A stretch of 64,000 bases of DNA from Limanda limanda (GCF_963576545.1 NC_083656.1:9262346-9326345); one strand, 5' to 3'. Counted from the first letter of the stretch, positions 1 through 12,871 are shown. Numbers and translations are program-made. The notes: a model not told the origin generated them from the letters alone.

Positions 1-3000
1 CAGTGGGTAAGTCTCACATGATGAGGTGTCCTGGTCACTTCAACACTCACAGGTCCACGTGAGGGACGAAATTCTTACGCAATGAAATGATCACACACGT
101 TATGAGACAGAGGCTAATCACTGTAATACCTTTTGGATCGTGACGTACGCCAAGACTAACGGGAAGAAAACAATACGGGTGGTGACTCATCTGACCTGAT
201 CGTCAAACAAACCACTTACACTGAAAACGTAACGCTGAGAGCTAAAACAAGGACAAAGCAGAATCGGATACGTCGTTAAAATCACTTAATAAAACATGTT
301 TTTATTAAAAGCCTTCTATTAATTATTTTCCTATTTTTATTGTTATTGTTTTAAATCTGTTTTTTAATTTTATTCTTCTACTTACCTTGGTTCTGAAGCG
401 TTTCAATCCTGTAAAGCACTTTGTAAATAAAGTGTTTTATTACCATTATTATTTGCACATTTGCTGCATTATTTTAAATAGAGAAAGAAATGTCCTGTTC
501 CAGTTTTGTCATTTGTCTTTTGTTTCCACGCAGGCACACAGGTTTACATCCTGAACGGCACAGATCCAGAGGGGGACCCGGTGCGATATGATCTGACTTT
601 TGAACAAGGCTCCAAGATATATTTTAGGGTGGAAGCCAAATCTGGAAACGTGACTCTGGTTCAGGAGCTGGACAGAGAGGTGAGTCTGTCAACGAGACTT
701 CAAAAAATAACAATGACTCCGCTGCGGCTCGGCGTGACTTTTACTTTTGTCTCTGTAGAAACAAGCTGAGATCTCGATGCTTGTGAGCATCACGGACGGT
801 CGAAATAAAGTAAGCTCTGTGACAAGTGCTGTGACATAATAATACAAACATCAGGAAATGTATTATATTCACAGTCTAAACTGGAATGTGTTTAAATATG
901 TAGATTATCTGTCTGATCACATTTAGTTAATCATTTAAAAAAAGGATGCAGCTCTTGTATCAGTACAGTTATTTTCATTCTTGTTTGTGTTCTTGTTTTC
1001 AGGTTATTGAGACAGTGAGAGTTTTTGTCACTGACATAAATGATGAACCACCTGAATTTCAAAACCTTCCTTTCCTCATCAATATCCCAGAGGTACAAGG
1101 CAGCAAACACATACACATGCAGAGAATCCTTTCTACATGTCCAGCTGCGACATGAAAGACCACGACCACTTTATGGTTTTAAATCTCTTGTCTATTTGCC
1201 AGGACACTGCTCCAGGAAGTAGCATCTACAGGGTTGCGGCAGTGGATAAGGACATGGGCTCGGGAGGCAGCGTCTCTTATTATTTACAGGTAGCTTTGCA
1301 TTACTATACAACTTTACCTTTTCATTATCATGCAGATGAATTCTTAGTGAACCACATGATACCAAAGCACATCTTTTCAAACGATTCTTTACATAAATAA
1401 TGATAAAGGAGTAAAGGTTCAGTGCAAACCTCAACTACCATCCCTGGTTGGAAGCTTCATGTTGAATTTCATGCATTAAATCTTGCTTGATCCTTCTTAA
1501 AGGTCCAGTGTGTAGAATTTAGTGCCATCTAGTGGTGAAGTTGCATGTTGAGGCTGATACCCCTCGGCTCACCCTCCCCTTCCAAACATGAAACAGAACC
1601 TGTGGTAGCCTTCAGTTGTCATAAAAACTCAAAAGGTGTTTAGTTTGTCCAGTCTGGGCTACTGTAAAAAACATGGTGGCCTCCGTAGAGAAGACCCGCT
1701 CCTGATGTAAATATATAATATTTAAATATAAAGATCCCATTCTAGTGTAAAGAAATCAACAATTCGTACAATTTAGATGAAACACACTCGATAAAACATC
1801 AATAGGATTTTTTTATATTTAATTTCTGCCACTAGATCCCATACCTCTAAAACTTACACTCTGAACCTTTAACCCCTGCACCCTGGAGTTCAGCCTGAAG
1901 TCTGCCAAACAAGTTTATCCCCTCGGTCCACAAAGCTCATCTTAGCTGTGGAAAAGCTTATTTTTTCACGCTTTCTCTTTATTGTTTGATCCCGTTTCCA
2001 CTTCAAAATCTGGTAAAAAATATTTTCTGTTTCTATCCCAAACGCACCGTTATTATCCTCCTTGTGATACAGCTAACTGGCTCGGTGTGGGCCGAGCATT
2101 TGTGTTCGGGAGCGGAGGTCAAGCTGGCATCATGAGAGCTGCCGTGTGGAGAGAGGAAAAGGGCATTTGATGGGACAGTGTGCGGCGGGTGGAAGATTAA
2201 TCTCATCCCAGCGAGCAGTGTGGAAATGGTGTTACCTTGGCGGATTAAATTTCAATTACATTTGAGCAAGGCATGGGAAGTTTAATAGAGGCTTAGGTGT
2301 TGTTGACAGCTCCCATGTTGTTCCTGCTCACGTGTTAAATGTGTAGAGAGCGTATCCTGCTGGGGGTGCATCCAAAATAATGTCAAGGTCAAGCAGAGGC
2401 TTTGCTGAAGCGATGCAAAAAATCAAAGGCCGTGTGTGTTGTTGTCGTAAACACAGCTGACTCTTTGGCGTGTTCTGCATTTTCCAGACCACCCAGTTTT
2501 CCAAGTTCACCATCGACGGCAACAGCGGGATCCTCCGAGTCAAACCAGGGGAGACTCTGGACTACGAGACCACACCCACACATTTCGTGACAGTGGTGGC
2601 AAAGGTGAGAAGTCACTGGCAAGTTTTGGGTTTGGGTCTGAAACACACATTTATCAACCGGCGAGCAGTGTGGCTAACATTACGAGAGTTTAGGAATTAA
2701 CCACAGCAGGAGCATTTAATTCACTTGTTGACTTCTGCAAATGACACAAGGCACCATTGACTCTGCTGATGGCCAAAGTTCACGGAAGGTTCAGTCACGA
2801 TAAGCTTCCAGAACACGTTTGCTGAGCTTCCTCAGTCACTACAGGTGAAGTAAAGCTGAAGTGCTGACAGTGTTTAGTCAACGGGATTAAACTCAAGTGC
2901 ACCTCAGTTCTTTCTGTGGAGTACTACACTTTAGATACTGTCACTTCAATGACTCTTCGTAAATCAGATACTAACATGTTGAAGCTATGATAAAATTTAC

Positions 3001-6000
3001 ATATTCCATTTGGGTTCAATGTGCCATCAGTTCAGTTTGTCTTACTAAAGACATGTTAAAGGTTAAACTGGTTAAAAAAACACAGCCATGCAACTACTGC
3101 AAGTATTTTATATGACTTTTTTTCTTTGTGTGATACTGCTGAGATACTAAACAGAAACAAACCTGATCAAACCATTTCATAGACTAAATGTAAAGAATGT
3201 ATGTCGTTCATCTTCATATGCAGTCTATGATTTCAACCAAGAAGTTTGGTTACTCTTAACAATTGGAAAACTAATCTGAGCAGTTCTTTATCGAAACATT
3301 TCGATGTTTAAAAAGAAAAACAAAGGCCATGAGTTACATTAGATCTGATTTATTTGGGATTAAAATCTAACTTGTAGCGCAAAGATCTCACATTTCCAGA
3401 CGTGAAATGAAGTATCTATAGATTAAAGTATAGATTTAGATTTATTTCTATGAACATTATAAAATTGTTGAACTTTCTTAACTTTTTTTCCTCAGGATGG
3501 CGGAGGAAAGTACAAGGGGAAGCATCAGGTGTTGACCTCCACAGCCACCATCACAGTTAACGTAATCGATGCCCAGGACATGCCTCCATCCTTTGTAGGG
3601 ACCCCTTACTTTGGCTACGTGTACGAAGTCTCAGTTCCTGTAAGTCCTCCTTTGAATCTCCGTAAAGCCGTGGTGGAGATCAGGATGTTTGACTTTCTCA
3701 ACATTAACTCCTATTACTTTCCTACAGGGATCTGAAATATTCACGGTATACGCCAAAGATGGAGATCAAGGAAATCCTAACCCGATCCATTATTCCATAA
3801 TGAATGGTGAGAACAACACATGACCAACTCCACTTTGAGCTGTGTTTTGTATTTTCTTTTATCTCTTTTTAACTTCAACATCAGTCTCCAGACACATTCA
3901 CAGCCTCTCTGTCATCACCTTCCAGGTAGTGATGGTGTCTTTGACATAAATAGCACCAGCGGATGCATCACCCTGACAACTTATCCGTCTCTTCTGAAGA
4001 ACGAATTATATGAAATTAAAGTCAAGGTGAGTGTTATTCCTTTATGTTAATCGACACTTATATGCACCATGAAATGTGTGTATACGTATAATGTGTTATT
4101 TGAACGGCAGGCGTCTGAGATTGGACCAGAGGATCGGCTGTTTGACTACGACATCACCCTAGTGACAGTCCGCGTGGTGGATCTCAATAACCACCCGCCG
4201 ACCTTCTATGGAGAGAATGGACCACAGAGCAGGTTTGAGGTCACCATGTATGAGCATCCGCCTGCAGGGGAGATCCTCCGGGGCTTTAAGATCACCGTCA
4301 ATGACTCCGATCAGGTGCGTTTATTCCCAAATTTCACACAATGATCTTTTGATTTCCTCCTTAGAGTAAAGTGTGTGTGTGTGTGTGTGTGTGGACAGAG
4401 GCTGGAGCTTGTAGGATTGTATTAAAAATGTTGTGTTGAGTTGGTTCCCCTGAGGACAGATGCACTAATACCTCCAGGTAAAACATTGCATAAATAACCG
4501 CCAACCAGTCTCAGAGATACAAGCAGTTATGCAACACCATTTAGAAATGTCCATAAAATCTGCCAAAACATTATCTGCCCGATTTATTTTATCTTCCTTT
4601 TTGTTTAAAATCCATCCAGTTTTAACTGAGGTCACCTTGAGTCTGACGAACCCTCAGGTTTATTGATTTTTCTTGGCAGCTTCGCTCTTTATTAATGCAA
4701 GTGGTTCACAGCTCCTATTTTTATTTTCTTTTTCTCTTCAGGGAGCAAACGCTAAATTTAAGCTGAGGCTCGTGGGGCCGGGTCGAGTGCTGCGGGTGGT
4801 TCCCCAGACAGTTCTCAATGAGGCGCAGGTGACCATCATTGTGGAAGACTCAACTGGCATCGACTACGAAAAAGGATCAACCCTTTCTTTTAAGGTTCGA
4901 ACTATGATTGGTGACAGGTTTTTAACCTCAGGCTGCAACTGATGATTATGTTCACCTTTTCCTACCATCTTCTCCTGGTTTCTGTTTATATGCTTCACTT
5001 ACAAACAAGAACTTTTCTTCTTGTTACACCCATAGTTTATCAATGTTATGTCAACATTTAACTTTGGTTTTTGATTAATAAACCCAAAAAGGTAAATTTC
5101 CATTAATTATTCTCTGGGAAAACTGTGAAACATTGCTTATTTTGCAATGTTAAATTTGACCCTTGATCTGGATAATTTATTGGTTCTTTCCTGACCTATA
5201 ATGCATCCTTTCACCAAATTCCCTGGAAATCCATTTAGAGATTTTTGTAGGATATTGCTCACATACAAACAAATGGACAGGGGTGAAAATGTAATGACAT
5301 AAATGGTATTACCATAACTCTTGGTTAAGTAGTGTTACTCGCATGTTTATTTCTCATGCAATAACCACTCTCTGGCCATCTATTACAGTTAAATCTATTT
5401 TACTGCAAGTAAATATAAAAAATTGATATTGATATATGACAGTTACTTTAAAATGATGGGTAAAGCCTCTCAGAGCCACTTCTGTTTTTCTTGCCAATCA
5501 ATAAACTCATAAAATGACTGACGGAACATTTCCTCACTGGTTTAACCACACTTTGCATGTGTGTGTCTGCAGCTGCTGGCGGTGGAGATCGACACCCCCG
5601 AGCGCTTCAGTGCAACGGCCGACATCGTCATCAACCTGCTGGACACGAACGACAACGTGCCCAAATTCACCTCTGAGTATTACATCGTCCGGGTCCCCGA
5701 GAACTCCCCTGGAGACTCCAGCGTCGTGTCTGTTACAGTACGCACATCGTGATTAAACTCTGCTCTAACCTGACCAAAGAGATTATACAATCCATCAGTC
5801 CTCCAGTAAACACGTATTACTCAGTGGAGTTCATTAGGTGAGAGCAGGTTGTGGCCAGGCCCAAACAAAGCTCAGCACTCCCTCCATCAGCCTTTGTTAT
5901 TCTATGTTGTCGTTCCTCCTTTTGAAATTCACCTCCTGTTGGCCTCACATCTGCTTTCACTTACACCTCAGCTATTAATAATGGAAATATTCACACGTTT

Positions 6001-9000
6001 TTCTAGTGCTTTCTGTGGCACTGTGTATTATCCCGCGGCAAATAGATCTGAGCTGCACAGTGTGTGGGTAAAAGGCTTAATTTTGCCCCAAGGTTAATCA
6101 CACTGACCTACACCTCCATCCCTAATCACAACAGGAACAGATTTAAACTCCGCCCCACCCACCCTGCATGAGCTTAAGACCCCGGCTCATCGTCAGATCC
6201 AGTAAAAACATCTAATCTGAGTCACCTTGTGGGAGGGTTTTTTTGCCCCTGAATGTAACTGTATTGAATGCACTTGATCAGATAGTAAATATTCTTGTTT
6301 ACCAAGTGTCCTGCTGCTGATCTCTGTCCGGTTTCTTTTTCCTTCAGGCAAACGATCCAGATTCAGGACCATGGGGTGAAGTCAAATACACAATTTATGG
6401 ATCGGGATCAGATTTGTAAGTTTAAAAACTTTCACTCCTACTTCTTTTAAGTCTGCTCTGATCTGACACTTCACCCTCGCATCTGCACAAAGCACCTTTA
6501 ACAGAGTAACGTGTTTATTTATATTATAAGTCACGAGGTTCAGGGTGTTGTTGCTGTTGGCAAACTTCGCCAACAGCACACATGTCCTGATTCATCTCTG
6601 TCTCTTTGATGGAGGAGGTGAGCAGGAAACCAGTCTGATTGGCCCCTCCGCTGCACAAACAGCTCGCTCTAAAATGGCCGCAAGATGCTGGCTAATCTCC
6701 TAATTGGATTGGAGGGTTAAAAATAGACAGCCCAGCCCGTCTCACATAAGGAGAGCCAATTAACATGCAGTGTGACAGCTGGAGCCACAGAGACGGCAGC
6801 TCTTGAAAAGCAAGGCAGCGTGCGGCGAAGGGAAAGTGAGAATTTATGCTCGTTTGCAGGCAGCAACCCGAGTTAATTGTGCGAAAGTTATCAGAAGCAA
6901 GGCAACTTGTGAAATTTCACAGTGCAGAGTGAGATGAAAAGACGACTGAATAACAGCAGTAAAACCAAGTGTGCACAAGAAAGTACTCTGAGAGATGCAG
7001 GAAATGCAGCAGAATCCTTTCAATCTGTAACTTTTGGTTTAGTATTATATGTTATTTTAAGTAAATCTGAAGTTAAAAGGTTTTGTTTATAAAATGACAG
7101 CCTTGGGGAACATTGGTGCAGTCTATCGCATGGCAGGTGTTCATCATCAAGCATTATCTTCTGCCACCTGAGGTTACAAATAGTTCAAAATTGCTTGTTT
7201 TGTGTGTTTATGTATTTTTATGAGAAGATAGAACAACATACACAATCTGAACTTTGTGTAAAATGTTTCTGAAATTGATGCCTTAGATTTCAATTTATTA
7301 ATTTATCAGATCAAGAAAAGTAGAGCAAAGACAAAAACAGAAAGAAGAAATTGGAAAGATGAAATAGTCACAGGAATTATCATCCTAATATGCTCCTTCA
7401 CCTGCGTAACAGGACAGTCTGCGTTTCAGAGTGAACTGTTAAGAACCTTAGTCATCTGCAGATTCACAGACAGGATGTGAAAATCAGCTGTGCTGTGAAT
7501 TATGATTTTCCCTTCTTGGAAACTCGTTGAGTGGGATGTGTTAACCACAGATGGCTGCGGTCGTGACTCATGACACCTTCTGAACCTGCAGGTTTTACAT
7601 CCACCGACTGTCAGGCCTCATCTCCACGCAGCCCTGGACCAGCCTGGACGCAGAGGTCAGGTCCAAGTACAACTTCTACGTCAAGGCCGAGGATTCGGAG
7701 GGAGAGTACAGTTTGGCCGAGGTCTTTGTCACCGTGCTCGACATGAACGACCACACTCCGTCATTTGATCACAAACTCCTGGAGAAGACCATGATCATCG
7801 GTACACCGGTCAGAGTGGAGGTAGATGATGCTTCTCCAATTGTGGTGTTAGTGCAGAACAAATAAATGATACAATATGGAGGCGTTCTAACTCTGCTACT
7901 TCTTTCAGGCAGTGGATGAAGATGCAGAGTCTCCGAACAACGTGATCGAGTACTCCATCATGAAAGCCGATCCTGACAACGCTTTTGACATCGACGCCGA
8001 CACCGGGGAAATCCAGCTGAAGTCGTACATCAAGTCCATGGAGATTGTGCAGAACATCACCAAGCAGAAAGACTGCAAGTGGTCTCTGGTGGTCCAGGCC
8101 AGGGACCGGGGTTCTCCGTCCTTCAGCACGACAGCCGTGGTCAATATCGACATCACAGAGGCGGTAAGACCTGTTTCGACTCGCAGCACGCTCGCAGCGC
8201 TTTCTACTCCAAGCCCGAGCTGTAGATTCAAGCTGCTCGACATATGATAATAGGCATTATTGCTGTGCAGCTGCTCACTCAACATCACTTCATAACATTT
8301 CATTAACGTTCTTTAAAGGATAATGGTTTTTTTATGCTTTTATTATTATCAACAAGTCCCAAAACCAGAAATAGATGTATCCTCAGAACTTTTTGTTTCT
8401 TATTAACGTTATAAATTAGTTATAATGTTTTTAACAATATATTTTTGAATATATTACTTGGTATTCCATCAATTCATTTTCAAAGGGTTCCTAACTTTAC
8501 AATAGTCATTTTTAATCAAGCAATTAATATAAACAAGTGTTTTTTATTTCATAGATTCTGTTATAAATGTTGTTGATCAATGTATTTTAAACGAGGTCAA
8601 AGGGGACTTGGGTCACTTTTTCACAGCTTATCATTTAATACATTGCTCTTATGAATAATTATATAAAGCATTAGTTCCAACTTAAAAAGTATTTTTTTTA
8701 ACAACCTTTTCAGACAGTAACACCTGTTTCCCTTTATTATTAATGGTCAGGACAGAATTCATTGAGTCATAATGAATTGTTTGGTCTTCTTTTAGTTTTG
8801 AATAGTTTTGGAGGGTGACAGATGAATAAAATACAGGTTGTGGGTGTAGATAAAACAATATTTGTTAGTGGAATAAATAAATTCTGGTTTTGGTCTCTTA
8901 AATATGAATGAACAGAAGCATTATCCTTTAAAGTTTTGTATCCATGATTTTTTTTTTAACTACTTCATGTTCTCACAGTGTTTTCATGCCTTCATTCTTC

Positions 9001-10492
9001 ATGATGAGATGACTTCTTGGTCTTGTGTCTCTGTCTCTGTGTATCGTGCTTTTCAGATCAAGGGCCGAGTTATTTCTTACTTCATGGGCCTCAGCAAGCG
9101 TCCGATGACTATTCTTGGAATTTGTTTAAGCGTTGTCACGTCCCTCATTTTACTAACAATCTGCATATCCACAATCCTCTACTGTAGCGCAGTGAAAAGG
9201 TCGAGAATCAACCCCGAGAGTAACTATATCAAAGTGATCCGCAGAGTCAAGTGAGAAATAACTGACTCACGTTCCACTATTCATTCATTACCTTTGAAAG
9301 ATTTATTTTTTTACTGGTTTTGTCTGTTAAACAATACTGGAGCACATTGGAGGGAAAGATATGACAATATGATAGAAAATATTTTCTATTTTCCTTTTTG
9401 AAATTATTGTATTTTCTTCTCGTAATGCAATAAGGAATTTTATACGAAATCCCACCTTTGATCATTTGAAATACTTATATTAATTGTAATATTAGTTTAT
9501 ATGGCTACATGACAAAGATGAAGCCTCTGAACCTGAAACCTTGCCTCTAAACCTGGTTTAGATGAAGATCTAAACCTGGATTTGTTCATTTCTCACACAA
9601 CCATTCACATCACTCATGTTTTGGTGTCTTGAACTGTCCTCGCTTTCGTTCAGCCCTCATCAGTCACACGCCAAAGACAAACCCTCACACACCGCACTGC
9701 CAGACGCATTCCCAACAACTCCCTGTAGTGTTGTGCTTTAGTTTCTTAGCTTTGCATCAGCAGTCCTGTACTGTAGGACAGAGGAAGACGGATGAGTGGG
9801 TGTGAGAGTGTTGCATCGTTGGTAGATGTGTTGTTTGGGACTCCTCTGTCAGTGCTTTTCACATTCATCCATCATGCTTCCATGCTTCGGGCAAATGCTG
9901 CGCTAACATTTGCAGTCAGTCCCCTGGACTCGATTTAAACCATTTCATTTGTGCTCTTTTACAGACTCCTCTCAAGGGGCCTATGGCGGCCTTTTTAATG
10001 AAAAGTAGGGACAGTCCTATGAGAGCTCTAGGCATGGTCACTGTTATCATTAGCGTGTTGGTAGGGGTGACGGTCTTGATCTCTACGGCTATGTACATGC
10101 GCAACTCAAAGTCCAACAGGATCGTGCCGGCGCGTCGCATCATTAAGAGGCGACCCAGGGACCAGCGGCCCTGGACCTTCCAGATGCCCGTCATCACATT
10201 CAACAACCCTGCAGAGAAGTTCCACGTCGACCCAGAGCGGGACAGCGGCAGCCCGCGAACAAAGCCTCCACCCCCCAGCGCTCCGTCTCTGCCCCCTCCA
10301 CCTCCGTCTTACACACGGCTGAGTGAGAGGCCCCGGGCGGTCCAAACAATATCCGGTGCTCTGGCCTCTAAAGGCTTGAAGAAAGTTAAATCGAATCGTC
10401 GAAAAGAGGGAAACATGAGCTCCGCTTTAGTGTCGGAGCTTAAGATGAGGCTGGAGCAGAAGATGATTGAGAACAACCAGGGTTATTATTAA
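1..10492 (+). CDS. cdhr1: Cadherin-related family member 1 (photoreceptor cadherin), 5' end outside window
   Basis: Type I membrane cadherin of photoreceptor outer-segment base discs. Exons seen: <1-6, 534-679, 759-809, 1003-1092, 1203-1289, 2488-2604, 3496-3639, 3728-3806, 3926-4026, 4111-4314, 4742-4894, 5573-5737, 6348-6415, 7592-7820, 7909-8163, and 9965-10492 with stop TAA. They give about 806 residues in one continuous frame. The family is about 860 residues long, so roughly the first 50 residues, including the signal peptide, are missing. Successive cadherin repeats end in linker motifs such as [33 protein letters not shown] and [11 protein letters not shown]. The last exon encodes a membrane helix (about [20 protein letters not shown]), a basic stretch, a proline-rich tail ([16 protein letters not shown]) and the conserved GALASKG and [10 protein letters not shown] tail motifs. 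All introns are GT-AG, but the donor at 4895 (GTTCGA) is weak. Identity rests on this tail and on the lrit2-lrit1-rgr neighbourhood. The teleost a/b paralogue was not assigned. Confidence 0.93.
1290..2487 (+). other. cdhr1 intron (1.2 kb) with MITE and homeodomain-type motifs
   Basis: This intron separates the exons ending VSYYLQ and beginning TTQFSKF. It holds the MITE at 1501-1868. At 2194-2203 there is a palindromic AGATTAATCT and at 2242-2247 a GGATTA. Both resemble sites for CRX/OTX-type homeodomain proteins. No coding sequence is seen. Confidence 0.5.
1501..1868. mobile_element. MITE (368 bp) with terminal inverted repeats and TTAA flanks
   Basis: The left end AGGTCCAGTGTGTAGAATTT matches the inverted right end (AGGTTCAGAGTGTAAGTTTT on the other strand). 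TTAA lies directly outside both ends (1497-1500 and 1869-1872), as expected for a TTAA target duplication. There is no open reading frame, so it is non-autonomous. The end sequence resembles a repeat common in perciform fish genomes, recalled from general knowledge and not searched. Confidence 0.7.
5150..5300 (-). repeat. Degenerate fish interspersed repeat, antisense copy
   Basis: Read on the minus strand this contains CACCCCTGTCCATTTGTTTG, then a segment like ATGGATTTCCAGGGAATTTGG and GGTCAGGAAAGAACC. The same module recurs at about 22425-22600, 27970-28100 and 57635-57750. No ends or target duplications could be defined. It lies in the cdhr1 intron 4895-5572. Confidence 0.5.
6600..6850. 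promoter_or_regulatory. Candidate cis-regulatory element in cdhr1 intron
   Basis: The 1.2-kb intron 6416-7591 contains a motif-dense stretch. TAATCT (6693-6698), TAATTGGATT (6701-6710) and CCAATTAACATG (about 6757-6768) lie within 80 bases. The core TAATCT/GGATTA words fit CRX/OTX factors and TAATTG/CAATTA fits other homeodomain proteins. The surrounding sequence is less AT-rich than the rest of the intron. This is inference from motif density only. Confidence 0.3.
9057..9254 (+). CDS. cdhr1: Alternative last coding exon of cdhr1 (short-tail isoform)
   Basis: This open exon follows a good acceptor (TGCTTTTCAG) and is in the same phase (0) as the exon ending at 8163. It encodes 65 residues and a stop: a juxtamembrane part starting IKGRVISYF, a hydrophobic helix (about [20 protein letters not shown]), and a short basic tail ending VIRRVK. 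It aligns without gaps to the start of the 9965-10492 exon over about 42 residues, with about 13 identities (KG, M, PM, LG, T, IST-Y). The two therefore look like duplicated, mutually exclusive terminal exons. The short form would lack the proline-rich and coiled C-terminal tail. I see no AATAAA between 9255 and 9960, so how such a transcript would end is unclear. Transcription was not tested. Confidence 0.72.
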   Translation: MKGRVISYFMGLSKRPMTILGICLSVVTSLILLTICISTILYCSAVKRSRINPESNYIKVIRRVK

Positions 10493-12871
10493 CACACACG
10501 TCAGGTTTAAGGCTTCTTGGTCCTTTCTTTGACGACTCCCCTGCCCTGAGCTCATCTACTGACCAACAGCACTCACCTGAACCTCGTGTTATGATCTGGT
10601 AGAGTGGGCCTACCTTTAGACTGGGACGGTATAAGGCTGTAACAGGAAGGTTTGCAGATATTTATGTCTTAATATGAGATAATAAACAATGGGATCCTTT
10701 GCTTAGATAAGGAGCGGAGAGGGCTCAAGTCAGCGGTTGCTGCAGTCGGAGATAAATCACAACACTGACATCTTGAGGAGGATTACATCATCTTAGGAGT
10801 GAGAAGCACCACTGTAATTGACCCAGGGAGAGGATTTACTGAGTACACGCCAGTTACATAACTTCCTGAAAAGTGAAACGTTCGACACTTTTCAACACGA
10901 CAGGGATTTCCCCCGATAAATCCTAGAAATACAAAATCTTCTTGCTTGACAGAGCATGCAGCTGAATGACACGGTCATGAAAAGCCTGTTTATATAAAGT
11001 GCTAAAGGACCTGTGTGTTTATGTTTTTACTGTGTCACATCAGCCGCTTGCAAGCTGAGAAGTTGCTCTTTTGTATGATTACAATGTGCCACTGTAGGTT
11101 TTCACAGTAACACAAGCTGCGTTGCTTTTATTGATTTGACTGTGTGATTGTAGGAAAAAATAGCTTTTATATAAATGTACATAGGTCCAAATTAAAAGGT
11201 ACAGCACTGTATTATTTTCATCATTTTGAATGTACATACAGTATCTGACAAGATATGAACGTCACAAAAACATGAAGTACAAATTAAACAAATGTAAAAA
11301 CTAGATATAGCTCAGATTTCTATGTATATAACTTGCTTGGACATTTTATTTATAGATATATATATATATAATTTAAATATAGAATCTATGTCAAATATTT
11401 AGGTGCCACACACACACATACTTTCCATTTTACTCTCCAATGCCTTCAATTGTAAGCAAATGCAGCTAAATCGCTGTAATAAATATTTATAAATATGAAT
11501 ATCTATCAGACTATATCTTAACTTATATCTGTCTTAGATAAGTTGATATAAACTATATATCTCACTATATATTACATTTGACTGTCCTACAAAGTAACAT
11601 ATTTGTACCGTCTTTGTACTGTCTTGATTTTGAATAAATATTTGAAAATAACGTTGTCTGTGCTCTACTTTGTCCAGAGGCTGCATTAGTAAAACCTTTC
11701 ACACCTCTTGTCTGTTTATTTGTGTTAAGTTTTTAAGTTTATTTGAGTTTAATTTAAATAAAGATGTTAGTAAAGAAAAAAAGTATTTAACGCTACAAAG
11801 CTTTGCTTTATTTACTCAGTTGGGATTGTAAATGCAGGACTGTTATTTACCATGGAGTATTTTATTGGTTTTATTGGTACGTTTACTTGAACTTTAAATT
11901 AATATAGAAAAAAATACATTTGTACATATATTTTACATGATCATAGTTTACAATTGTTAATTTAGCTGTTAAAAATCATACATTCTATAATAAGCTATGT
12001 GAGCTAAAAATTAATGCAGTGTGGATATAATGAATACAACTAATGAGATGTTACACATCCTCTCTGATTGTCTGCACAACTGATGTACAAATGCTGTCAT
12101 TAAATGGAAATATCATTTTCCCTCTGACTTGCATTCAGATAGAAAATCACTGTAATCTGCTTACGAGTGTACGAATAAATGCACGGGGAAAACACCGGTT
12201 ACATAACAAATCCTCTGTGTGATTGTGCTGAATAAAACAAGTATGTCTCAGCATTCATCTTTGATTTCTCTTTAATCCACGTCAAACATCATTTCATTCC
12301 ATAACAAGACAAGCAAATCTGGAGTCTGGGAAAAGAAAAACAATTTTAAAAAAAGCTTATTTTTTCCATAACATAAATCCACTGAAGCATAAACTCACAC
12401 ACAATAAGCTCTATTAGAATTTTATTTGGTGAAGTTAACTGTGAAAAGCACCCATTGTTATTTACATTTTTTTATTTAGAATAGCATGTCTCTGTATTCA
12501 GTATCAACACATTCAGAAACAAAAGTGACACAAATTAAATATGATCATATATCAATTTTAAAATACACTTTGTGTATAAGAACATTAACACAGATAGTAA
12601 CAATCCTTAGAATAAGGAAGAAAGGCCTCTCCATTTTTAAATTGAAAATTTAAAAAGAAATTTAAATTATTATTTACAGTATGTCTTTTTACTCAATGTT
12701 GCCACCTGTCATGTTTACCCTTGCATTTAATTTCAGTGCTACACCAGGTTAGGGTAAGGTTTAGTGTTTTTCAGACAATCGGATGTAGCAATGAGCTTAA
12801 ATGTAATAGTCAAACATGAGAGCCACAAACTGGGCTAATACTCAAGGTACAAATAATGTTGGACTTTGATT
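10493..12871. other. Convergent 3' UTRs of cdhr1 (+) and lrit2 (-)
   Basis: AT-rich sequence without coding potential lies between two facing stop codons. The cdhr1 UTR probably runs to the AATAAA at 11633, with an earlier AATAAA near 10680. On the minus strand TTTATT words near 12421 and 12476 could end the lrit2 transcript. There are short TA and CA runs at about 11356-11370 and 11407-11420. Confidence 0.55.
11633..11638 (+). terminator. Probable cdhr1 polyadenylation signal
   Basis: AATAAA lies about 1.14 kb after the cdhr1 stop. It is followed within 30 bases by a GT/T-rich stretch (GTTGTCTGTGCTCTACTTTG), as expected of a cleavage site. Confidence 0.5.
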
